Source: an uncultured Bacilli bacterium (GTDB lineage: Bacteria; Bacillota_I; Bacilli_A; RF39; UBA660). From it: a stretch of DNA of 43,324 bases. This document shows, piece by piece, positions 21,529 to 32,886 of the stretch. The stretch covers positions 1-43,324 of the forward strand of contig CAJOJR010000006.1 in the NCBI GenBank assembly GCA_905235065.1, given 5' to 3'. Made by a program: the position numbers and the translations under genes. The notes beneath the pieces were generated by a model. It saw only the letters and a program-made list of their open reading frames with translations, was not told the DNA's origin and ran no database searches. Position 1 is the stretch's first letter, and each line of letters begins with the position of its first letter.

Positions 21529-21557
21529 ATTATAATATATTAAACTTTGTTTGTCAA
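21529..21557 (-). promoter_or_regulatory. Consensus promoter of the valS T-box transcript
   Basis: Minus strand TTGACA - 17 nt - TATAAT. Confidence 0.9.
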
Positions 21558-21613
21558 ATTTATAATTCAAATTATATAATTAAATTTTGCAAATAAAAAA
21601 GGAATAATCTTTT

Positions 21614-21865
21614 TTAGAAAATTCCCAATACTGTTAATAAGATTAATACCACAACTCCTGGTAAACCAAATATACCGACAACTAATGCAGTTACAATATT
21701 AATTGGTATTGAAACAAGACCTGTGTAATTGACTAACCAAAGAATAGCAAATCCAATTAGCACATTGATAATTAACCCTATTAATTTGCTTCCTTCAACA
21801 TGAAATAAGAATTTAGAAAGCAATATAACAACTAGAGCTATTCCAAGAATCATTAAATAGTTCAT
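21614..21865 (-). CDS. bofA: Pro-sigmaK processing inhibitor BofA family protein
   Basis: 83-aa small TM protein, FHVEGSKLIGLIINVLIGFAILWLVN...IPINIVTALVVGIFGLPGVVVLILL, BofA pattern. Confidence 0.88.
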   Translation of the reverse strand: MNYLMILGIALVVILLSKFLFHVEGSKLIGLIINVLIGFAILWLVNYTGLVSIPINIVTALVVGIFGLPGVVVLILLTVLGIF

Positions 21866-21916
21866 ATAAAACTCCTTCCTATTATAATTTTACTACAAAT
21901 ATTATTTTTATTACAA

Positions 21917-22165
21917 TTATTTTTTGATTAATCTTTCAATTTTTTGGAGTTCAAATCTATATTTTTGTTTTACATTCGGATATTTATCATGATCAACTTC
22001 ACTAGCAAACATATCATATGGTCTAACATATAATTTATTATCCCCATATAAAGCTCTATAAATTACATATTTTTCATTTGTTTCAGAATGAATCGCAAAG
22101 TCTTCTACCAAATAGTTGTCTCCTTTAAAATGCTTATATACCCTATTAATCTTAATTTTTTGCAT
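21917..22165 (-). CDS. DUF1653-like small protein
   Basis: VYKHFKGDNYLVEDFAIHSETNEKYVIYRALYGDNKLYVRPYDMFASEVD. Confidence 0.75.
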   Translation of the reverse strand: MQKIKINRVYKHFKGDNYLVEDFAIHSETNEKYVIYRALYGDNKLYVRPYDMFASEVDHDKYPNVKQKYRFELQKIERLIKK

Positions 22166-22174
22166 ATGTACCTC

Positions 22175-22930
22175 CTATTTTAAATATTTATCTACTTTTT
22201 TAATATATTTAACCGCTCTATTAACACTTTCATCATATAACTCATCTAAACTTTTATTATCTTCTTTTCTAAGAAAATTTTTATAAGTAATTAGATTTTT
22301 ATCATTAAATAAATCAATGTTTTTATTTGCTTTCATAAATCTATTAAATCCAGAAAGTTTCTTCAATAAATCAATACCAAATATTTTATATAAATATTTT
22401 ATTTTTTTATACAACCATAGATTGAATTTATAATATCTTGAAACACTTAAAGTATCATATGTTTTTTCATAAACATAATCAATCATATTAGAAACTTTTT
22501 TATTAAGTTTACCTTTAAACAATAATCTATTATCATATTTATCTACTTTTATACCATATCTATTAGTTACTAAATAATTATCATAGTAGCCTTCAATTAA
22601 TGTATGATTCTTTTTATCTTTTACACAAGTTTTATCGATTTTTCTAACTAAAGGATGAATAACATCATCCATACAATAATGACATATATGAGCATATAAA
22701 ACTGCTAAACACTCTTTATCATTTATTAAATTATTCTCTTTTAAATAATCAGCCATATTATAAATAAATTCATCTTGTTTTATATTGTGGGAATCCCTTC
22801 TACACTTGGAATACTTGCATAAATCTCCACCAAGCGAAAAAGTAAGCATATAATCTATACTAAGATTCTTATTATTTAATTTATTGTATACATCTCTTGC
22901 CATAACAGTATGGCTTACATATCCTGGCAC
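22175..22930 (-). CDS. Zinc-dependent phospholipase C family protein
   Basis: MPGYVSHTVMARDVYNKL... LGGDLCKY ... HICHYCMDDVIHPLVRKID; His/Asp pattern of Zn-dependent PLC. Confidence 0.75.
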   Translation of the reverse strand: MPGYVSHTVMARDVYNKLNNKNLSIDYMLTFSLGGDLCKYSKCRRDSHNIKQDEFIYNMADYLKENNLINDKECLAVLYAHICHYCMDDVIHPLVRKIDKTCVKDKKNHTLIEGYYDNYLVTNRYGIKVDKYDNRLLFKGKLNKKVSNMIDYVYEKTYDTLSVSRYYKFNLWLYKKIKYLYKIFGIDLLKKLSGFNRFMKANKNIDLFNDKNLITYKNFLRKEDNKSLDELYDESVNRAVKYIKKVDKYLK

Positions 22931-22934
22931 TATC

Positions 22935-23672
22935 TCACTTCCTTTTTAAAATAATTGAACTTATATATGCAGTTATTGGAATGATTAAAATTGATCCTAT
23001 AAAAGCAATTAATAATTCAATCGCACTTTGAGCAAAGGATTTATAATTTATGATGTATTCTAGTGAATAACCTTTATGCCATAAAATAAATCCTATAAAA
23101 CTACTAACAAGAGCAAAAAACAATGTATTTATTGTCGTATTAAGTATATCATTTCCAACATTCATACCAGAATAATATAATTCTTTTTTGGTTATTTTTT
23201 TATTATTATCATTTATTTCTTTCATTGAAGAACTAATTGAAATAGAAGTATCAATAATTGTCCCTATGACACAAATTAAATACATTCCAATTATTACATC
23301 TTTCATTTTATAATTTATATTAAAGGAATAAGCGCCTATTGTTTCAACTGATTCAAATGAAAAACCTTGTATATTTGAATAATTGCTTATTAAACAAATA
23401 ATTATAAAAACAAATAATAACACAAATATTATGGAAATAAATGATGATAGTGTTTTTTTATTAAATCCATTTAATATAAATAGTGAAATGAAACTTGCTA
23501 ACACACAAGTTATAATCGATAATATAATCGCATTCATACCTAAGTTTATAAATGTTAAATAAAGCATTATTAAAAATAAATTTAAATAAAATGTTATAAA
23601 TGTTTTAATTCCTCTTTCCTTACCCACTATTATTAATAAGATGAAGAATACAAGTGAAAGAACACCAATCAT
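22935..23672 (-). CDS. YibE/F family protein
   Basis: Polytopic; GTIIDTSISISSSMKEI repeat shared with the neighbour ORF (GAIMDIAITISSSLNEL). Confidence 0.8.
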   Translation of the reverse strand: MIGVLSLVFFILLIIVGKERGIKTFITFYLNLFLIMLYLTFINLGMNAIILSIITCVLASFISLFILNGFNKKTLSSFISIIFVLLFVFIIICLISNYSNIQGFSFESVETIGAYSFNINYKMKDVIIGMYLICVIGTIIDTSISISSSMKEINDNNKKITKKELYYSGMNVGNDILNTTINTLFFALVSSFIGFILWHKGYSLEYIINYKSFAQSAIELLIAFIGSILIIPITAYISSIILKRK

Positions 23673-24754
23673 TTTACTCCCCCCTTACCTTTTAAAATAA
23701 GTACGGAAACATATAAAGAAATAGGTATAGATAAAACTATAGATATCGCACTACATAAAACAATTACTAAGTCAAGGATTCCATAAAGACTAAAAGCTCT
23801 AGATAAAATAACTCCGTTTCTCATTGCCAAGAATATAGTTGGTATTATTGGTGTAAAACAAGTATAGAGCATTACATTACTCATTGTTCCAATTATATCT
23901 TTTGAAATTTCTTTTCCTGATTTTAATAAAGATGATTTAGATATTCTAGGATTTTTTACAATAAGTTCATTTAATGAAGAAGATATTGTGATAGCTATAT
24001 CCATAATCGCACCAAGCCCACACAATAATATATTTACATAAAAGAAATTTTTATAATCATATACTATTTCCATATATTCCATATTCCATATTGATAAATC
24101 ACTACCAAATAGTTTTATTAGTATAACTGAGAATGAAAAAGATACAAATAAAGATATAATTGAAGATAAAATTGCTGCTAAAGTTTTCTTACTTTTGCCA
24201 TTAGGTATATATAATGATAAGATTATAAATATTAATGATACAAATATATAAAGCAAAAGCATATTCATATTTGTTCTATATTGATTGAATAATAAAACAG
24301 AAAAAATAGATATTAAAATATTAATAAATAAAGTAAACAAAGTTTTAAGTCCTTTAAATCTAGTAACAATTAAAAGTAAATTTATAAATAAAATTATTAA
24401 AACCACTAAATATTTATCTCTCTTAATTCCAACAAATCTAATAACTTCTTTACCAGTTGAATCAAGTTCTAATAACAATTCACTTTTATCATGTATTTGT
24501 TCATCATAAACACCAGAATATGAAGATTTGTTTTCATACGTAATTATGTTATCTTTATATTTACCATTTTTTATAACTCCAGTTATTTTTTGAGTATAAA
24601 ATTCACTATCTTCTTCATAAACGTTTTCAATATTATTGATTTTTAAAATTGAAGTTTTATATAAAAAATAATCATTATAAACAAACACAATACTAAATAT
24701 TGATAAAATTATTAAAATTACTAATTTATAATTAATATGTTTTCTTATTTTCAT
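23669..24754 (-). CDS. YibE/F family protein
   Basis: N-terminal extracytoplasmic domain then multi-TM YibE/F domain; GAIMDIAITISSSLNEL. Confidence 0.82.
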   Translation of the reverse strand: MKIRKHINYKLVILIILSIFSIVFVYNDYFLYKTSILKINNIENVYEEDSEFYTQKITGVIKNGKYKDNIITYENKSSYSGVYDEQIHDKSELLLELDSTGKEVIRFVGIKRDKYLVVLIILFINLLLIVTRFKGLKTLFTLFINILISIFSVLLFNQYRTNMNMLLLYIFVSLIFIILSLYIPNGKSKKTLAAILSSIISLFVSFSFSVILIKLFGSDLSIWNMEYMEIVYDYKNFFYVNILLCGLGAIMDIAITISSSLNELIVKNPRISKSSLLKSGKEISKDIIGTMSNVMLYTCFTPIIPTIFLAMRNGVILSRAFSLYGILDLVIVLCSAISIVLSIPISLYVSVLILKGKGGVK

Positions 24755-24831
24755 AACTCACCCAACTATTAAATTATAGCATAATTTAAATAATATGATA
24801 AAATATATTTGTTGATTAACAAGGAGTATAT

Positions 24832-25785
24832 ATGAAAATTTTAGTATCAGGTGGAGCTGGTTTTATAGGCACAAACTTTATAAAATTCATTAATAAAAAA
24901 TATGATAATTATAAAATTGTATGTGTTGATAATTTGAGTGTTAAAGAAAGCGCTTTGAATTTAGAATATTTAAATAAATTAAATAATTTTAAATTTATAA
25001 AAGGCGATATTACTGACAAAAGTTTTATTGATAAACTTTTTGAAAAAGAAAAATTTAATCTAGTAGTTAATTTTGCGGCTGAAGTGGCAGTTGATTATTC
25101 TATTAAAAACCCAAATGTTTTTATAAAAACTAATATACTTGGAACTTCTATTCTTATGAATGCGTGTTTAAAATATAATGTTACCAGATATCACCAAATT
25201 TCAACTGATGAAGTTTATGGAGATTTACCACTTAAATCAAGAAAAAGTTTTGATGAAAAGTCACATTTAAGCCCTTCTAACCCATATTCCGCTAGCAAAG
25301 CAAGTGCTGATATGTTAGTTTTATCTTATTATAGAACTTATGGATTAAAAGTAACTATTTCAAGATGTACAAATAATTATGGTCCTCATCAATCTTATAG
25401 AGCTTTAATCCCTTTGACAATAAAAAATGCAATTAATAATAAAAAAATACCTGTATTTGGCAAAGGAGATAATATTAGAGACTGGATTTATGTAAATGAT
25501 CATGTTATGGCACTTGATTTGATAATACATAAAGGTACACCAGGTCAAATTTATAATATCTCAGGGAATTCAAAAAAGAACAATTTGTATGTTATTAAAA
25601 CAATATTGAAAGAATTAAATAAAAATGAAAACTTAATATCATTTGTTTTAGATAGACCTGGTCATGATAGAATGTATTCTATTAATTCTAAAAAGATAGA
25701 AAAAGATTTAAAATGGAAAAGAACATATTCTTTTAATAAAGGCATTAAAAAAACAATTAATTGGTATAAAAAAACTCTAACATAA
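24832..25785 (+). CDS. dTDP-glucose 4,6-dehydratase-like SDR (RmlB/RfbB family)
   Basis: GGAGFIGTNFIKF Rossmann motif, STDEVYGD, YSASKASADMLVLSYYRTYGL, SRCTNNYGPHQ. Confidence 0.88.
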   Translation: MKILVSGGAGFIGTNFIKFINKKYDNYKIVCVDNLSVKESALNLEYLNKLNNFKFIKGDITDKSFIDKLFEKEKFNLVVNFAAEVAVDYSIKNPNVFIKTNILGTSILMNACLKYNVTRYHQISTDEVYGDLPLKSRKSFDEKSHLSPSNPYSASKASADMLVLSYYRTYGLKVTISRCTNNYGPHQSYRALIPLTIKNAINNKKIPVFGKGDNIRDWIYVNDHVMALDLIIHKGTPGQIYNISGNSKKNNLYVIKTILKELNKNENLISFVLDRPGHDRMYSINSKKIEKDLKWKRTYSFNKGIKKTINWYKKTLT

Positions 25786-25796
25786 TGTTAGAGTTT
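25771..25796. terminator. Bidirectional terminator after rmlB-like gene
   Basis: AAACTCTAACAT/ATGTTAGAGTTT hairpin overlapping the stop, with A- and T-rich flanks. Confidence 0.75.
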
Positions 25797-25864
25797 GTTT
25801 TCAATTGGTACATTAAGGATTGCGCTTTGTAACAAGGTATCACTTTTTAATATGACCGAATTCC
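25771..25864 (-). ncRNA. Candidate small RNA between pyrG and the rmlB-like gene
   Basis: Promoter-like TTGACT-16 nt-TATATT (25871-25898, minus) downstream of pyrG stop, about 95 nt noncoding, then hairpin plus T-run. Confidence 0.35.
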
Positions 25865-25922
25865 AAGTTTAATATAACGTATTTTTATAAAAAGTCAAAA
25901 TCGTAATATCTTAATATGACGA

Positions 25923-27530
25923 TTACTTTTTATTTGAAATACTTGCTTTAATAAATGATAAGAACAATGGATGAGCAGCTGTTGGTCTTGATTTAAATTC
26001 TGGATGAAATTGACTTGCAATAAAGTGCTTATGCTCTGGCAATTCAATTATTTCTACTAAATCAGCCGATTCATTTATTCCAGAAAATACCATACCATTT
26101 TTTTCTAATATTTGTCTATATTTATTATTAAATTCATATCTATGTCTATGTCTTTCCAATATTTTTGTTTGTTTGTAATCCTTATACGCTAATGTATTCC
26201 TTTCAATTGTACATTCATAATTACCAAGTCTTAATGTACCACCTTTGTTAATTATAGACTTTTGGTCCGCCATTAAATCAATTATAGGATTTTTTGTTGT
26301 AGGTTCAAATTCGGTAGAATTAGCATCTTCGATACCACATACATTTCTTGCAAACTCTATTACCGCTAATTGCATGCCCAAACAAATTCCTAAAAATGGT
26401 ATATCATTAACTCTGGCATAATTGATAGCTTTTATTTTACCTTCAATTCCTCTACTTCCAAATCCTCCAGGAACTAAAATTCCATTTAAATCTTTAAATA
26501 TTTCGTTTAAATCTACATTGTTTTTTTCTAATGATTCTGAGTCAATCCATTCTACTTTAACTTTTTTATTATAGACATAACCAGCATGAATTAATGCCTC
26601 ATGTACTGATAAATAGGCATCATGAAGTTCAATATATTTACCTACCAATGCTATTTTTACTTCACCTTTAAGATTATTAACCGTTCCAATTAAATCATAC
26701 CAATACTTTAGATTTGCATCCTTAACTGGCAAATTAAACTGCTTAAGAATAATCTCATCTATATGCTGTTCATAATAATTGATTGGAATTTGATAAATAT
26801 TATCAACATCTACTGAATCAATAATGTTTTCTATCGGTACTGAGCAAAATAAAGATAATTTACTCCTAAGTTTCTCATCAGTTGAGTAAGGCACTCTACA
26901 TACTAAGGCATTAGGTGTAATACCCATATTTCTTAAATCTTTTACACTATTTTGGGTTGGTTTTGTTTTTAATTCTCCTGAACCAAACAATAATGGTATT
27001 AGTGTACAATGAACAAAGAAAGTATTTTCTTTTCCTAGTTCATATTGGATCTGTCTTACCGACTCGATAAATGGCTGACTTTCAATATCTCCGACAGTTC
27101 CACCTATTTCGGTAATTACAATATCTGCTTTGCTTGAAAGTCCAGCTTCAAAGACTTTGTTTTTTATTTCATTTGTAATATGGGGAACCATTTGAACTGT
27201 TGATCCTAAATATTCTCCTCTTCTTTCTTTTTCAATTACACTGCTATAAATTTTACCACTAGTAACATTTGAACTATAATTTAACTCCTCATCAATAAAT
27301 CTTTCATAATGACCTAAATCCAAATCAGTTTCACACCCATCATAAGTCACATAGACTTCTCCGTGTTGTATCGGATTCATAGTTCCTGGATCGACATTGA
27401 AATAAGGATCAAATTTTTGCATAAATACTTTATAGCCTCTTGCTTTTAATAATAAGGCAAGGGATGATGCTGTAATACCTTTACCAAGCCCTGATACAAC
27501 ACCACCAGTTACAAATACATATTTTGCCAT
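25923..27530 (-). CDS. pyrG: CTP synthase
   Basis: MAKYVFVTGGVVSGLGKGITASSLALLLKARGY; GLn amidotransferase GICLGMQLAVIEFARNV. Confidence 0.98.
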   Translation of the reverse strand: MAKYVFVTGGVVSGLGKGITASSLALLLKARGYKVFMQKFDPYFNVDPGTMNPIQHGEVYVTYDGCETDLDLGHYERFIDEELNYSSNVTSGKIYSSVIEKERRGEYLGSTVQMVPHITNEIKNKVFEAGLSSKADIVITEIGGTVGDIESQPFIESVRQIQYELGKENTFFVHCTLIPLLFGSGELKTKPTQNSVKDLRNMGITPNALVCRVPYSTDEKLRSKLSLFCSVPIENIIDSVDVDNIYQIPINYYEQHIDEIILKQFNLPVKDANLKYWYDLIGTVNNLKGEVKIALVGKYIELHDAYLSVHEALIHAGYVYNKKVKVEWIDSESLEKNNVDLNEIFKDLNGILVPGGFGSRGIEGKIKAINYARVNDIPFLGICLGMQLAVIEFARNVCGIEDANSTEFEPTTKNPIIDLMADQKSIINKGGTLRLGNYECTIERNTLAYKDYKQTKILERHRHRYEFNNKYRQILEKNGMVFSGINESADLVEIIELPEHKHFIASQFHPEFKSRPTAAHPLFLSFIKASISNKK

Positions 27531-27550
27531 AATATTTACCTACCTCTCAA

Positions 27551-30171
<2,621 letters not shown>

Positions 30172-30390
30172 TTAACCTCCTACTTTAATAGTATATAAAG
30201 AATATGTAAAGAATAATAGACTATTATTTTTATATGTATTATAATATAATTGATTTTGTACCATTAGAGTAGATTTTTTAAAGTTAAAATAATTAGAAAT
30301 CACAAATTTTGTGATTTTTTTATATTTATTTGAGACTATAAACTTAAAAAGATATAAAGATGATAAGATGCTCCTATCTAAAAGTTTTTA

Positions 30391-30425
30391 ATTAATAAAA
30401 AACTCTAATAATAATTAGAATTTAT
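30391..30425 (-). terminator. Putative terminator downstream of recombinase gene
   Basis: Minus strand TTCTAATTATTATTAGAGTTTTTT. Confidence 0.45.
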
Positions 30426-30492
30426 TTTTAAATTGGTATTATCTATATTATAAGTTTTATATAACATAATCTTATAAAAAGTTAAAGTAATA

Positions 30493-31437
30493 CTATTTTC
30501 TAGTATATTTGCATTTAGGATAATTTGAACATCCTATAAAACTTCCATACTTTCCATTTCTTTCAACTAGATTTCCACCACATTTTGGACACTTAAGTTT
30601 TTGTAAAAAGAGGTATTCCTCTTTTCTTTTATAATTTCTTGAATTTTTTCTTGTTTGTAAATTACACCATTCCCAAGTTTCTTCATCTATAATAGCAGGG
30701 CAAACATTTTTATAATACTTTTCTTCTTTCTTACCTCTATTGGAAATATAATCACCTTTATAGACTGGATTATGTATTATTTTAGATATTGTATTATCTT
30801 TCCAATTAGTTTTTCTTAATACTTTTTCATTATTAAATTTGGTTGCTATTGTACTAAAAGAATCTCCTACTGAATATAAACTAAATATTCTTTTTACTAT
30901 TTCTGCCTCTAGTTCATTTATAACTAAACACCTATTAACTCTATTATATCCATATGGAGTTTGTCCTGGTATATGTCCAGCTTTTATAGCACCAGCTAAA
31001 CCAAATTTAGTTCTTTCACTTGTTCTTTTAATTTCATTTTGACTAGCACTCATCATTATTCTAGTTATCATTTTTCCATTTGCAGTTGTTGTATTAATAT
31101 CATCATTAGCACATACTATATCAAATGAGTACTTTTCAGATAGTTTCATGATGTTTTCCCAATCATATATACTTCTTGTTAGTCTATCTAGTTTTATTGC
31201 TAAAACAGTGTTTATTTTCTTCTTTTTAGCGTCTTCCATCATCCTATCAAACTCAGGTCTTGTATTACCAGTTTTAGCACTTATACCAGCATCTTCATAA
31301 TAGTCATATATTTCCCAACCTTTATAATCACATAGACCTTTTAAACATTTCCTCTGTTCTGGAAGACTAAAACCGACTTTAGCTTGATCTTCAGTTGATA
31401 CTCTTAAATAAAGACCACAAACTCTCTTTTCATCCAT
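30493..31437 (-). CDS. Serine recombinase (resolvase/recombinase family) with C-terminal topoisomerase-type C4 zinc finger
   Basis: GLYLRVSTEDQAKVGFSLPEQR; DRLTRSIYDWENIMKL; ERTKFGLAGAIKAGHIPGQTPYGY; C-terminal CPKCGGNLVERNGKYGSFIGCSNYPKCKY. Confidence 0.93.
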   Translation of the reverse strand: MDEKRVCGLYLRVSTEDQAKVGFSLPEQRKCLKGLCDYKGWEIYDYYEDAGISAKTGNTRPEFDRMMEDAKKKKINTVLAIKLDRLTRSIYDWENIMKLSEKYSFDIVCANDDINTTTANGKMITRIMMSASQNEIKRTSERTKFGLAGAIKAGHIPGQTPYGYNRVNRCLVINELEAEIVKRIFSLYSVGDSFSTIATKFNNEKVLRKTNWKDNTISKIIHNPVYKGDYISNRGKKEEKYYKNVCPAIIDEETWEWCNLQTRKNSRNYKRKEEYLFLQKLKCPKCGGNLVERNGKYGSFIGCSNYPKCKYTRK

Positions 31438-31477
31438 ATAACCCTCCTTAATTTGGCTACACTATAACATATTTTTC

Positions 31478-31774
31478 TTAAAAGTCAAAATCATTTTCAT
31501 ATTTTTTTAATTTAATATAATCATATAAGTCTTCCATATCAATTTTATAAAGTAAACTATTAATATAAACTTGATCTGAATAGTTAAAAAATAAAACCAT
31601 AAAATCTTTAAAAATTGCTTTATGTGGTTCAACATAAGTTAAATTAGTGGTAGATAGTTTAACTAAATTTCCACTAATTAATTTATATTTTTTACATGTC
31701 TTATCTAGATAAAATTCTATTCTTTTTTTAGTTTTAGGATTTATATCAATTTTAGTCTTTTTTACTTTTAACAT
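31478..31774 (-). CDS. Hypothetical protein upstream of serine recombinase
   Basis: 98-aa ORF with SD (AAAGGAG) upstream; no family recognised. Confidence 0.55.
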   Translation of the reverse strand: MLKVKKTKIDINPKTKKRIEFYLDKTCKKYKLISGNLVKLSTTNLTYVEPHKAIFKDFMVLFFNYSDQVYINSLLYKIDMEDLYDYIKLKKYENDFDF

Positions 31775-31813
31775 AAAAAAATGAGCTCCTTTCTGGAACT
31801 CGGTTTTTTCTTT

Positions 31814-31841
31814 AAAAAACGGACAAACTTGTCATTTGTCC
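31814..31841 (-). terminator. Terminator of tRNA-Met
   Basis: GGACAAA-TGACAAG-TTTGTCC followed by GTTTTTT on minus strand. Confidence 0.85.
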
Positions 31842-31857
31842 GCAGTAACTTCATATT

Positions 31858-31934
31858 TGGTAGCGACGGTGGGGATCGAACTCACGACCTCACGGGTATG
31901 AACCGTGCGCTCTAACCAGCTGAGCTACATCGCC
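31858..31934 (-). tRNA. tRNA-Met (CAT), elongator type
   Basis: GGCGATGTAGCTCAGCTGGTTAGAGCGCACGGTTCATACCCGTGAGGTCGTGAGTTCGATCCCCACCGTCGCTACCA; cloverleaf, CAT anticodon, encoded CCA. Confidence 0.95.
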
Positions 31935-31992
31935 ATTTCAAATTTGCAAATGTATTATATCAAATGCAAATTTAAATTTCTAGTACTTTTTA

Positions 31993-32886
31993 TTATTTTA
32001 TTTCAATTAGTTCATATTTTGTTGATCCTAGACCTAAAGATTCTGCATAAGGAAGTATTTCCCTACCAAGTTGCCTATCTATTCTTTCTTGAAGTAAATG
32101 TGCTCCGGGATCTTTTGAAGCCCAAACCATATCAATAAATGCTTGATCATTAGCTACTGGATCTAAAGATGCAACTATACCCAAATCTTCCATTACCGGA
32201 TCACCTTGATGAGCATCACAATCGCAATCAACAGATAATGCATTCATTACTGTTATGTAAATTATTTGCTTATTATTTTCTTTTAAATAATCAGATACAG
32301 CAGTAGCAGCTTCGGCCATTGACTCAATAAATTCAATTTGTTCATAAGGTTTATCCCAAGCAGTATTAGGGTTTTCATCTTGTCCACAACTATGAATATA
32401 TGCTTTTCCATTTCTTGAAGCAATACCTATTGATTGATTTTTAAGATTTGCCCCGAATCCTCCCATCATATGACCTTTACCATGAGCAAGATTTACAATT
32501 GAATCATAGTTTTTAAAATTATCACCAATAATATCATATTTAAGATGTTTGCCTTTATTAACAGGAATTTTAAATTCTCCATCTTTATCCATGATGTCTA
32601 CATCTGCAAAAGATGTGAAACCATGTTTTTCAGCAACTTTTATATGGTCTTCATAATTTGTTCTGGCGCCTGGATAAGCAGTATTACATTCTAATATTGT
32701 ACCATTAAGTTTCTTAACAAAAGGGCCAATTAAATCAGCTTTTAAATATCCTTTAGCTCCATCTTCTCCAGTAGAAACTTTAACTCCCACTTTTCCTTTC
32801 AATTTTACTCCTAAGGTCTCATAAATTTTTATTAAACTCTCTGGTGTTATTTCTTTTGTAAAATATACTCTTGACATATTAATCAT
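31993..32886 (-). CDS. DUF362 domain-containing protein
   Basis: VGVKVSTGEDGAKGYLKADLIGPFVKKLNGTILECNTAYPGARTNYEDHIKVAEKHGF; NLAHGKGHMMGGFGANLKNQSIG typical of DUF362. Confidence 0.82.
   Translation of the reverse strand: MINMSRVYFTKEITPESLIKIYETLGVKLKGKVGVKVSTGEDGAKGYLKADLIGPFVKKLNGTILECNTAYPGARTNYEDHIKVAEKHGFTSFADVDIMDKDGEFKIPVNKGKHLKYDIIGDNFKNYDSIVNLAHGKGHMMGGFGANLKNQSIGIASRNGKAYIHSCGQDENPNTAWDKPYEQIEFIESMAEAATAVSDYLKENNKQIIYITVMNALSVDCDCDAHQGDPVMEDLGIVASLDPVANDQAFIDMVWASKDPGAHLLQERIDRQLGREILPYAESLGLGSTKYELIEIK

Noticed and set aside
22935-24754. YibE/F gene split by frameshift
   Set aside because: Both ORFs carry their own version of the YibE/F core motif (ISISSSMKEI / ITISSSLNEL), so they are paired paralogues rather than a broken gene.
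30290-30325. Purine or other riboswitch upstream of purA
   Set aside because: aatcacaaattttgtgattttttt is just a terminator-like palindrome oriented on the plus strand; no aptamer-like conserved core recognised.
30180-31934. tRNA-Met-integrated mobile element with att duplication
   Set aside because: Looked for a second copy of the tRNA 3' end around 30180-30490 and saw none; the recombinase may simply sit nearby.
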